From Lysobacteraceae bacterium (GTDB lineage Bacteria > Pseudomonadota > Gammaproteobacteria > Xanthomonadales > Xanthomonadaceae): DNA of 64,000 bases. The position numbers were made by a program, and so were the translations under genes. The notes beneath the pieces were generated by a model. It worked only from the letters and a program-made list of their open reading frames with translations. It ran no database searches and was not told where the DNA came from. Of this stretch, positions 55,338 to 64,000 are shown in pieces; position 1 is the stretch's first letter, and each line of letters begins with the position of its first letter. Where the stretch lies: NCBI GenBank assembly GCA_026005075.1, contig BPKJ01000004.1, positions 193,501 through 257,500 on the forward strand, read 5' to 3'.

Positions 55338-58300
55338 GTGCCGACGAACACGAGGTCACGGTTGCGCTCGAAGTCCTCCTCGTCCTGGTGGAGCGCCTCG
55401 AGGATCTGCGCCACACCCGCTCCCGGCGCCGGCCGGTAGGCACCCCAGCCGTTGCGCCCGCTGCGCTTGACGCGGTAGAGCGCACGGTCGGCGATCTCGA
55501 CCAGCTGCTCCCAGTCGAGGCCGGTCTCGGCGTCGGCGAACAGGGGATACTCGACCAGACCCACCGAGCAGGTGACCTCGAGGGTGCGTCCCTCGCCGAT
55601 CCGGTAGCCGTGCTCGGCACTCGCGCGGCACAGTCTCTCCCCGAGTACCGGGACGTACTGCCGCGGCGTGGGACGGAACACCACCATGAATTCCTCGCCC
55701 CCCCAGCGGGCCACGTAGTCGCCGCTGCGCACCTGTCCGAGCAGCAGCTGGGCGAACTGCTGCAGGACGAGGTCGCCGGCCGCATGGCCGTACCGGTCAT
55801 TGATGCGCTTGAAATGGTCGATGTCGAGGAGGGCGAAGACGATGACCTCACGCTCCTCCGGCCTGCGGTTGAGTTCGCGGCCGTAGAAGGCGAGGTCCTT
55901 GGGAATCTGCTGCGAGAGATAGCGACGGTTGCGCAAGGAGGTCAGCGGATCGGTCAGGCTGGCCTCGCGCAGCTGCTGCACCGCACGCGCGAGCTCGGCG
56001 GTGCGCTCGGCCACCAGGCGCTCGAGTTCGGCCGCGCGGTGCTGGTAGCGCCGCCTCTGGTAGAGCACCAGCAGCACGATGCCCGCGACGACGCCCAGTG
56101 CGAGCAGCAACCTGAAGGCCAGCGTTTCGATGAAGCGGGGCGGCACCTCGAACTCGAACGCGGCCGGCTCGCTCCAGACGCCATCGACCAGCGAGGACGC
56201 CACCTCGAAGCGGTAGCGCCCCGGACCGAGGTTGGTGTAGCTGGCCACCCGTGAGCCTGCCGAATCCGGTTCCCGGAACGAGGCCTGGTAGGGCAGCAGC
56301 CGGTAGCGGAAGTCGATGCTACGCGGATCGTAGAAATCCAGCGCGGTGAACTCGAAGGCGAGGTCACGCTCGCCAGCGCCGAGCACGAAACCCGACTCGG
56401 GCAGCACCTGCCAGCCCCGGCCCCCGCGCAGACGCTCGATCACGGTCCGCGGTGGACGGTCCGGAAAGCGCACGTCCGCCGTGTCCAGGGCGAGCAGGCC
56501 GTCCCGGCTGGGCGCCCACAGGGTGCCATCGCGAAAGACCCCCTTGGCAAGCCCGGCGCCGTTGCAGCAGTAGCCCTTCTGGCCGCCCCGCCGGTCGCCG
56601 CGCTCGTTCAGCAGCATCTGCCCCCGCACCCGCCGCACTTCACCACGGGCCAACGCGTCGAGGTCGGCGAGCGGAACCCGCAGGATGCCGCGGATCCCCG
56701 CGACCCACAGCCAACCGTCATGCTCGACCATGAAGAACCCGGCATTGCTCGGCACGCCCTGTTCCGGGCCGAGGCGATGCCAGCGGCGGCCGTCGAAGTA
56801 GTGCAGGGTCTCGCCGAGGCTGGCCAACACGAGTCGCCCGTCGCTCAGCTCGAGCTGGGCGGTGACATCGAGGTCGGCGGGCAAGCCCGGTGCCTCGGCC
56901 AGCGCCTCGAAGCGGCCCTCCCGCAACACATGCAGCCCCGATTGGGTGCCGACGAGCAGGCGTCCGTCGCGGGTCCTGAGCAGATGACGGACACGATCGA
57001 CGCGCAGACCCTCGTTCTCGCCGAAACGCCGCAGCTGCTCGCCGTCGTCGCGGTACAGGCCGTGCATGGTCGCGATCCAGGTCGAGCCGTCTGCATCGCG
57101 CAGAAACCCGTTGATCTGCGCGCCGCGCAGGCCGACGAAGCGCGGCGGCTCGTGCAGGGTGCCGCCTTCGAGGATGGCCAGCCCGGAGCGGGTACCGATC
57201 CATAGCCGCGCCCCATCGGCCAGCAGCGTGTAGGCGTTGGGATGGGGCAGCCGACTGCCCTCGATCACCTTCTCGAAGCGGCCATCCCGGAACCGGCTGA
57301 GGCCGTCGTCGGTGCCGACCCAGAATCCGCCTTCGCCATCCTCGGCCAGCGACCACAGCAGCGGGTTGTCCAGGCCCTCGGCCCGGCTGAAGCGCCGGGT
57401 CCAGCCGTCCCGCACCCGCATCAATCCGTTCCACTGGCTGCCCAGCCAGAGGTTGCCTTCGGCGTCCTCCCACAGCCGGCGGATCCCGAGCCCGGCCCCC
57501 CCCTCGACCACGCGCTCGACCACCGTGCCGTCGCGGATCCTGAAAAGATGCGCCAACTCCGCGACCCAGAGGTTGCCGTCGCGATCCTCGACAAGGTCCT
57601 GGACGGTCGCGGCGGACAGGCGCGGATCGGCGAACCGCTGCCAGCGCTCGCCGTCGAGCCAGAACAGGCCCTTCGCGGTGGCTGCCCAGAGCCGCCCCTG
57701 GGCCCGCACGATCCGGTTCACCGGACTGCCCGCCGCTTCGTTGGGCAGACGCAGGCTGCGCGTCTTCCCGCCGGTGATGCGCAGCACCTCGCCCACGCTC
57801 CCGACCCAGAGCCGCTCTTGCTCGACGAGCAGGCAGCGCGCCGGCCCGTGCAGCGCATGACGGGTCACCAGCGCGTCACCCTCCAGGGCGAGGACCCGAT
57901 TCCCTCCCGCCACCAGCAGCCCATCCGGACCGAGGGCGAGATCCTGGACCTCGAACTCCACCCCCTTCTCGCCGCGCAGCGGCACGCTGAAGAAGCGGCC
58001 GTTCTCGCGCAGACTCAGGCCCTTGTAGGTGCCGATCCAGAGGCGCCCCTGCGCATCGGCCAGCAGGTCGTTGACGTAGTTTCCGCTCAGCCCCGGCGCG
58101 GTGTCCTCGGTGTAGCCGACGAAGCGGTTGCCGTCGAAGCGGGCCAGCCCGGCCTGCGTGCCGACCCAGACATAGCCCTCGGCATCCCGGACGATGGCCA
58201 GCGCGCTGATCTGCGGCAGGCCCTGCTCGATGCTCCAGACGTCGCGCACGTGGTCGTGGAAGCGCTTGTGCGGCGCCAGCGCACGCACCGGCACGGCGGC

Positions 58301-58339
58301 GACGAGGAGCAGGCAGAGGACGGCCCGTCTTGCGACCAT
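55310..58339 (-). CDS. periplasmic beta-propeller diguanylate cyclase
   Basis: A sensor of 1009 residues. A signal peptide leads a two-component-regulator propeller of about 12-14 blades (about 25-620, with repeats such as GYVWVGTQAGLARFDGNRFV), a Y_Y_Y domain (about 640-735) and one membrane helix (about 742-762). A coiled coil then leads into a GGDEF domain (about 805-965). The cyclase site is intact (RWGGEEF) with RSGD as product-inhibition site. The ligand is unknown. Start MVARRAV (58339) gives a proper signal peptide. There is no histidine kinase part, unlike the hybrid two-component forms. Confidence 0.92.
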   Translation of the reverse strand: MVARRAVLCLLLVAAVPVRALAPHKRFHDHVRDVWSIEQGLPQISALAIVRDAEGYVWVGTQAGLARFDGNRFVGYTEDTAPGLSGNYVNDLLADAQGRLWIGTYKGLSLRENGRFFSVPLRGEKGVEFEVQDLALGPDGLLVAGGNRVLALEGDALVTRHALHGPARCLLVEQERLWVGSVGEVLRITGGKTRSLRLPNEAAGSPVNRIVRAQGRLWAATAKGLFWLDGERWQRFADPRLSAATVQDLVEDRDGNLWVAELAHLFRIRDGTVVERVVEGGAGLGIRRLWEDAEGNLWLGSQWNGLMRVRDGWTRRFSRAEGLDNPLLWSLAEDGEGGFWVGTDDGLSRFRDGRFEKVIEGSRLPHPNAYTLLADGARLWIGTRSGLAILEGGTLHEPPRFVGLRGAQINGFLRDADGSTWIATMHGLYRDDGEQLRRFGENEGLRVDRVRHLLRTRDGRLLVGTQSGLHVLREGRFEALAEAPGLPADLDVTAQLELSDGRLVLASLGETLHYFDGRRWHRLGPEQGVPSNAGFFMVEHDGWLWVAGIRGILRVPLADLDALARGEVRRVRGQMLLNERGDRRGGQKGYCCNGAGLAKGVFRDGTLWAPSRDGLLALDTADVRFPDRPPRTVIERLRGGRGWQVLPESGFVLGAGERDLAFEFTALDFYDPRSIDFRYRLLPYQASFREPDSAGSRVASYTNLGPGRYRFEVASSLVDGVWSEPAAFEFEVPPRFIETLAFRLLLALGVVAGIVLLVLYQRRRYQHRAAELERLVAERTAELARAVQQLREASLTDPLTSLRNRRYLSQQIPKDLAFYGRELNRRPEEREVIVFALLDIDHFKRINDRYGHAAGDLVLQQFAQLLLGQVRSGDYVARWGGEEFMVVFRPTPRQYVPVLGERLCRASAEHGYRIGEGRTLEVTCSVGLVEYPLFADAETGLDWEQLVEIADRALYRVKRSGRNGWGAYRPAPGAGVAQILEALHQDEEDFERNRDLVFVGTYGEAPGPL

Positions 58340-58397
58340 GCGCCGAGTGAAGCAGCCTGCTGGCCGGCTGTCCAGCCGGCCCGTCGGCACGGGCGGA

Positions 58398-60002
<1,605 letters not shown>

Positions 60003-60113
60003 CGCTGGCCGTCCTCGGTGCTTGCGTGGATGGGGTCGCCGGACGGGACCCAAGCCTGCCCGCCCGCAGCAGTCCCGACACGCCGCAGCTGCCCGGGGCG
60101 GGACCGAGCCCGG

Positions 60114-60143
60114 ATTATAGGCAGCCGACCGGACCGGCATAAT
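60114..60143. promoter_or_regulatory. mirror-image divergent promoter pair (ETF-QO / amidase)
   Basis: On the minus strand TTATGC, 17 bp and a perfect TATAAT (60114-60119) drive the ETF-QO gene. On the plus strand TTATAG (60115-60120), 17 bp and CATAAT (60138-60143) point at the amidase. Each -10 overlaps the -35 of the other, so polymerase can bind only one way at a time. Confidence 0.55.
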
Positions 60144-60174
60144 GCCGGCTGACCCGGAGGGCGGACCAAGGACG

Positions 60175-61546
60175 ATGAGCGAGGCGAGCGATCGATTGCG
60201 GCACGCGCCGATGTGCCGGCAACTGAGCCTTCTGGCCCGTGGCGAACTGGGCGCGGTCGAGCTCACCCGGCTCTACCTCGAGGCCATCGGGGCGGAGAAC
60301 CACGCGCGCGGCGCATTCTGGACCATCGACCACGAGGGCGCCCTGGCTGCCGCCGAGGCCTCCGAGCTCCGGCGCGCGCGGGGCGAACCGCTGGGTCGCC
60401 TGGACGGCATTCCCGTGGCCATCAAGGACAACATCGACGTGGCCGGCCTGCCCACCACCGTCGGCCTGGTCGGGCGCCGGCATCACCGCGCGCAGCGAGG
60501 ACGCGACCTGCGTCGCCCGCCTGCGCGGGGCGGGGGCGGTCATCCTCGGCAAGACCAGCCTCGACGAGGGCATGCTCGGCACCACCGGCGCCCACCCGAG
60601 CTTCGGCCACGTGCCCCACCCCGTTCAGCCGGGGCGGGCGGCGGGCGGTTCCTCGGCGGGGTCGGCGGTCGCCGTCGCCGCCGGGCTGGCCAGCGTGGCG
60701 ATCGGCACCGACACCCTCGGCTCCACCCGCATTCCGGCCGCCTTCTGCGGCGTGTTCGGGTTGCGCCCCACGCCGGGCGAGGTGTCCTGCCACGGCATCG
60801 TGCCGGCCTTGCCGCGGCTGGACACGGTCGGGCTGCTGAGCCGCTCGCTCGACGACCTGGCCGTGCTGCTCGCGGTCCTGCGCGGCCACGACCCTGCCGA
60901 CCCGCGCTCGCGACGCAGACAGGTGCCCCTCGCGCCGCCCGACTGGGAGCCACGCGGCCTGCGCTGCGGGGTGCTGGCCGACGCCGCGCAGCTGGGCACC
61001 GAGCCTGCGGTGGTGGAGCGGTTCGAGGCCGATCTCGCCGCCGTGCGGACGGCGCTGGGCAAGCTCGAGGCGATCCCGCTGGCGGGGCTCGAACTGCCGC
61101 GGCTGCGCCGGCAGGCCTTGCTGATGATGGAGGCCCAGCTCGCCTGCCTGCCGGCGGCCGAGCTCGAAGGGGCCTCGGCCCGGCTGAACACCATGCTGGA
61201 GTTCGCCCGCTCGCGCTCCGCCGTCCATTACGCACTCGCCGACCGCGCGCTCGATACGGCGGTGGTGGAGGCGCGGCGCCTGTTCGAGCGCACCGACGTC
61301 CTGCTGCTCCCGACGGTGACGCAGGAACCCCCGCCGCTGGGGGCCGAGGAGCCCTCGCATCTTGCCAACCTGTGCAGCTTTGCCAGCCTCGCCGGCTGCC
61401 CGGCGCTGAGCCTGCCGCGTCCCGGCGGACTGGGGCTGTCGCTGGTCGGGCCGCCCGGTAGCGATCTGCGCCTGCTCGAGCTGGGCGAGATCCTCGCTGC
61501 GGTGCTCGATGGCGCGGCGGACACGGAGCAGGGAGACCCGGGATGA
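60175..61546 (+). pseudogene. amidase (GatA-like) gene with a frameshift
   Basis: The first about 98 codons give a good amidase N-terminus (MSEASDRLRHAPMCRQLSLL, DGIPVAIKDNIDVAGLPTTV with the catalytic Lys). Homology then moves to the +1 frame near 60460-60480 (GITARSEDATCVARLRGAGA) and continues to the end with the Ser-rich signature (GRAAGGSSAGSAVAVAAGLA) and GSTRIPAAFCGVFGLRP. Removing one base, for example the T of CTGGTCGGG, gives a single frame of 456 codons. It may be a pseudogene or a sequencing error. The substrate is unknown. The stop overlaps the next start codon (ATGA). Confidence 0.8.
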
Positions 61547-62772
61547 GCGCACCTGAACACGATCTCGTCGTCTTCGGCGCCACCAGCTTCGTCGGCCGCA
61601 TCCTCTGCCGCAGGCTGCTGGAACGCTTCGGTGTCGACCGCGGGCTGCGCTGGGCGATCGCCGGACGGTCGCCGGAACGCCTCGCGGACCTGGCGCAGGC
61701 CCTCGGCGCGCAGGCCTCCCGCCTGCCCCGAATCGTGGCCGACGCTGCCGACGCGGAAGCGCTGCGCCGGATGTGCGCGAGCACCCGGGTCGTGGTGTCC
61801 ACCGCAGGCCCGTATAGCCTCCTTGGCGAGCCGCTGGTCCGCGCCTGTGCCGAATCCGGCACCGACTACTGCGACCTCACCGGCGAGGCGCCGTGGATCC
61901 GGCGCATGATCAGCCGCTACGCATCCGCCGCGCGAAGCAGCGGTGCGCGGATCGTGCACGCCTGCGGCTTCGACGCCATCCCGTCCGATCTCGGCGTGTG
62001 GTTTCTCCAGCGCGAGGCCGTCAGGAGGCTGGGTACTCCATGCCAGCGGGTCAAGATGCGGGTGCGCACCCTGCGCGGCGGCGTATCGGGCGGCACGGTG
62101 GCCAGCATGATGCAGGTCATCGAGGAGGTCCGGCGCGACCCCGCGCTCCGCCGCGAGCTCGCCAATCCCTATGCACTCTGCCCCGAGGACCGGCGGCCAT
62201 CGGTCCGCCAGCCCGCAACGCGCGGCCCCGTGTTCGATACGGATTTCCAGTCCTGGACCGCGCCGTTCGTGATGGCCGCGATCAACACCCGCATCGTCCA
62301 CCGCAGCCACGCCCTGTCGCACTGGCCCTGGGGCGAGGACTTTGCCTACGACGAGGCCATCCTGACCGGCCCCGGCCTGCGCGGCCGGCTCCGGGCCACG
62401 GCGGTCACCGCCGGCCTTGCCGGATTCGCCATGGCCACCGCCCTGCCACCGACGCGCGGGCTTCTGCGGCGCTTCGTGGTGCCCAAGCCGGGTGAGGGGC
62501 CGTCGCCGGAGGAGCAGGAACGCGGGCGCTTCGACCTGCGCTTCCTGGGCCGCACCGCGGACGGAGCGCGCCTGCGCGTCCGGGTCACCGGCGACCGCGA
62601 CCCGGGCTACGGCTCGACCGCGAAGATGCTCGCCGAGGCGGCGGCGTGTCTGGCGCAGGACCTGTCCGATGCCGGCGCAGGCGGATTCTGGACACCTTCC
62701 ACCCTGATGGGGGAGCGGCTGCTCGGGCGGCTGCGCGAGCACGCCGGCCTCACCTTCGAGCTGGAGGACTGA
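61543..62772 (+). CDS. saccharopine dehydrogenase family / trans-acting enoyl reductase-like
   Basis: A 409-residue protein with a Rossmann N-terminus (DLVVFGATSFVGRILCRRLL) and the family continuation VVVSTAGPYSLLGEPLVRAC and ESGTDYCDLTGEAPWIRRMI. Members include saccharopine-reductase-like and lipid enoyl-reductase proteins, so the substrate cannot be told from sequence. It overlaps the end of the broken amidase gene by four bases. Confidence 0.82.
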   Translation: MSAPEHDLVVFGATSFVGRILCRRLLERFGVDRGLRWAIAGRSPERLADLAQALGAQASRLPRIVADAADAEALRRMCASTRVVVSTAGPYSLLGEPLVRACAESGTDYCDLTGEAPWIRRMISRYASAARSSGARIVHACGFDAIPSDLGVWFLQREAVRRLGTPCQRVKMRVRTLRGGVSGGTVASMMQVIEEVRRDPALRRELANPYALCPEDRRPSVRQPATRGPVFDTDFQSWTAPFVMAAINTRIVHRSHALSHWPWGEDFAYDEAILTGPGLRGRLRATAVTAGLAGFAMATALPPTRGLLRRFVVPKPGEGPSPEEQERGRFDLRFLGRTADGARLRVRVTGDRDPGYGSTAKMLAEAAACLAQDLSDAGAGGFWTPSTLMGERLLGRLREHAGLTFELED

Positions 62773-62796
62773 CGGCGGGCGCCGCAACCCCGCTGG

Positions 62797-62802
62797 TACA
62801 AT
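62797..62802 (+). promoter_or_regulatory. candidate -10 box before the indolepyruvate oxidoreductase gene
   Basis: TACAAT lies 33 bp before the ATG. No acceptable -35 is visible 15-19 bp upstream. Confidence 0.35.
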
Positions 62803-62834
62803 GCGCGGTCTTTGCTCCAGCGCGCAGGAATCCG

Positions 62835-64000
62835 ATGGCCGCCGTCCCCGCCAGCTTCGACGCCGACTACACCCTCGAGGACAAGTACACCCGCAGCCAG
62901 GGCCGGATCTACCTGTCCGGGGTGCAGGCTCTGGTCCGCCTGCCGCTGATGCAGCAGATGCGCGACCGCGCGGCCGGCCTGAACACCGCCGGCTTCATCT
63001 CCGGCTACCGGGGCAGCCCGCTGGGCGGCTTCGACCTCGAGCTGTGGCGGGCGCGCAAGCACCTCGACGCCAGCAACATCCGCTTCACCCCCGGCCTGAA
63101 CGAGGACCTCGGCGCGACCATGGTCTGGGGCACCCAGCAGGTCAACCTGTTCCCGGGCGCCAAGGTCGATGGCGTGTTCGCGATGTGGTACGGCAAGGGC
63201 CCCGGCGTCGACCGCTGCGGCGACGTGTTCAAGCACGCGAACGCGGCCGGCACCTCGCGCTTCGGCGGCGTCCTCGCCCTTGCCGCCGACGACCACGCCT
63301 GCCGCAGCTCCACCCTGCCGCACGGCTCGGAGCTGGAGTTCGTCAGCGCGATGATGCCCATCCTCAACCCGGCCGGGGTGCAGGACATCCTCGACATGGG
63401 CCTGCTCGGCTGGGCGATGAGCCGCTTCACCGGGCGCTGGGTCGGCTTCAAGACCATTGCCGAGACCGTCGAATCCTCGGCCAGCGTCAACGTCGATCCG
63501 CACCAGCTCGAGATCGTCGTGCCCGAGGACTTCGAGCTGCCGCCCGGCGGCCTCAACATCCGCTGGCCGGATCCGCCTCTCGAGCAGGAGATGCGCCTGC
63601 ACCAGTACGCGGTCAAGGCCGCCTGCGCCTTCGCCCGCGCCAATCGCATCGACCGCACCGTCATCGACTCGCCCCGCGCCCGGCTCGGCATCATCACCAC
63701 CGGCAAGAGCTACCTCGACGTGCTGCAAGCGCTGGAGTACCTCGGCCTGTCACGGAAGGCCTGCGAGGACATCGGCATCCGCGTCTACAAGGTCGGCATG
63801 ACCTGGCCGCTGGAGCCGATCGGCATCCGCGACTTCGCCCGCGGCCTCGAGGACATCATCGTGGTCGAGGAGAAACGCTCCTTCGTCGAGTCGCAGATGA
63901 AGGAACAGATGTACAACTGGGATCACGCCACCCGACCCAGCGTGATCGGCAAGTACGACGAAGCCGGCAACTGGATCCTGCCCAGCACCGGCGAGCTGAC
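62835..64000 (+). CDS. indolepyruvate ferredoxin oxidoreductase, 5' part, truncated by window end
   Basis: The first 388 codons of a gene that runs off the right edge. The N-terminus matches the fused (about 1150-residue) form of proteobacteria: SFDADYTLEDKYTRSQGRIY, then ISGYRGSPLGGFDLELW, QQVNLFPGAKVDGVFAMWYG and GPGVDRCGDVFKHANAAG. It oxidises aryl pyruvates from aromatic amino acid breakdown and passes electrons to ferredoxin. The Fe-S and gamma domains lie beyond the window. AGGA precedes the ATG at 62835. Confidence 0.93.
   Translation, partial: MAAVPASFDADYTLEDKYTRSQGRIYLSGVQALVRLPLMQQMRDRAAGLNTAGFISGYRGSPLGGFDLELWRARKHLDASNIRFTPGLNEDLGATMVWGTQQVNLFPGAKVDGVFAMWYGKGPGVDRCGDVFKHANAAGTSRFGGVLALAADDHACRSSTLPHGSELEFVSAMMPILNPAGVQDILDMGLLGWAMSRFTGRWVGFKTIAETVESSASVNVDPHQLEIVVPEDFELPPGGLNIRWPDPPLEQEMRLHQYAVKAACAFARANRIDRTVIDSPRARLGIITTGKSYLDVLQALEYLGLSRKACEDIGIRVYKVGMTWPLEPIGIRDFARGLEDIIVVEEKRSFVESQMKEQMYNWDHATRPSVIGKYDEAGNWILPSTGEL

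Overview
This 64 kb window is GC-rich chromosomal DNA from a gammaproteobacterium, most likely a member of the Xanthomonadales (Lysobacterales). The grounds are gene content and order: an aa3-type cytochrome oxidase block with SURF1, ctaA and cyoE, TamA/TamB, split glyQ/glyS, a holD-rimI pair, xerD next to an RDD protein, a Rho factor with a long Arg/Gly/Asp-rich N-terminal extension, ETF:quinone oxidoreductase, and a fused indolepyruvate oxidoreductase. No rRNA, CRISPR array, plasmid or phage module was seen. One tRNA (Arg, CCG) is present. Taxonomy is inferred from content, not from a marker-gene search.

Layout. (1) 1-3.2 kb: a B12 receptor (btuB) behind a good sigma-70 promoter and a cobalamin riboswitch, then ubiA. 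(2) 3.3-8.8 kb: a small membrane protein and a feoA-feoB-Cys-rich peptide operon with a candidate Fur box, followed at only 22 bp by a large PAS-GGDEF-EAL protein. (3) 8.8-11.9 kb: tRNA-Arg with a 15-bp-stem terminator, a SulP anion transporter and a secreted Trp-rich protein. (4) 12.1-19.3 kb: two convergent sensory cassettes, each pairing a family 3 periplasmic solute-binding protein with a transmembrane signal transducer (a GGDEF-EAL protein and a chemoreceptor). There are no ABC permease genes. The GGDEF-EAL gene is broken by a nonsense codon and by a complete 1.2 kb IS3-family element with a GAAG target duplication. (5) 19.6-22.5 kb: rho, dusB and an array of five perfect hairpins bounded by CTAGGGAA ends.

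(6) 22.5-31.9 kb: cytochrome oxidase structural and assembly genes (DUF2244-ctaC-ctaD-small peptide-ctaG-ctaE; SURF1-unknown-ctaA-cyoE), with a zinc/cation efflux gene as the last member and a divergent twin-TM gene. (7) 32-41.5 kb: a YbaY-like lipoprotein, tamB/tamA, glyS/glyQ. (8) 41.6-49.4 kb: a lone GspE/PulE ATPase, a glutamine amidotransferase, a diguanylate cyclase, a BPSS1780-type membrane protein, pgk, hemN behind an FNR/Anr box, and a secreted protein whose signal peptide begins with six MKT repeats. (9) 49.5-53.5 kb: two 57-bp REP-like repeats, xerD, an RDD protein, an MCE protein plus lipoprotein without their ABC partners, a holD candidate and rimI. (10) 53.6-64 kb: an HDOD-like protein, a periplasmic beta-propeller diguanylate cyclase, ETF-QO sharing a mirror-image promoter region with a frameshifted amidase, a saccharopine-dehydrogenase-like protein, and the start of an indolepyruvate ferredoxin oxidoreductase that runs off the right edge.

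Themes: signalling through c-di-GMP is dense (four GGDEF proteins, one of them broken). Most genes overlap by ATGA or GTGA, which suggests tightly packed operons. Several genes are decaying or rearranged (IS insertion, nonsense codon, amidase frameshift).
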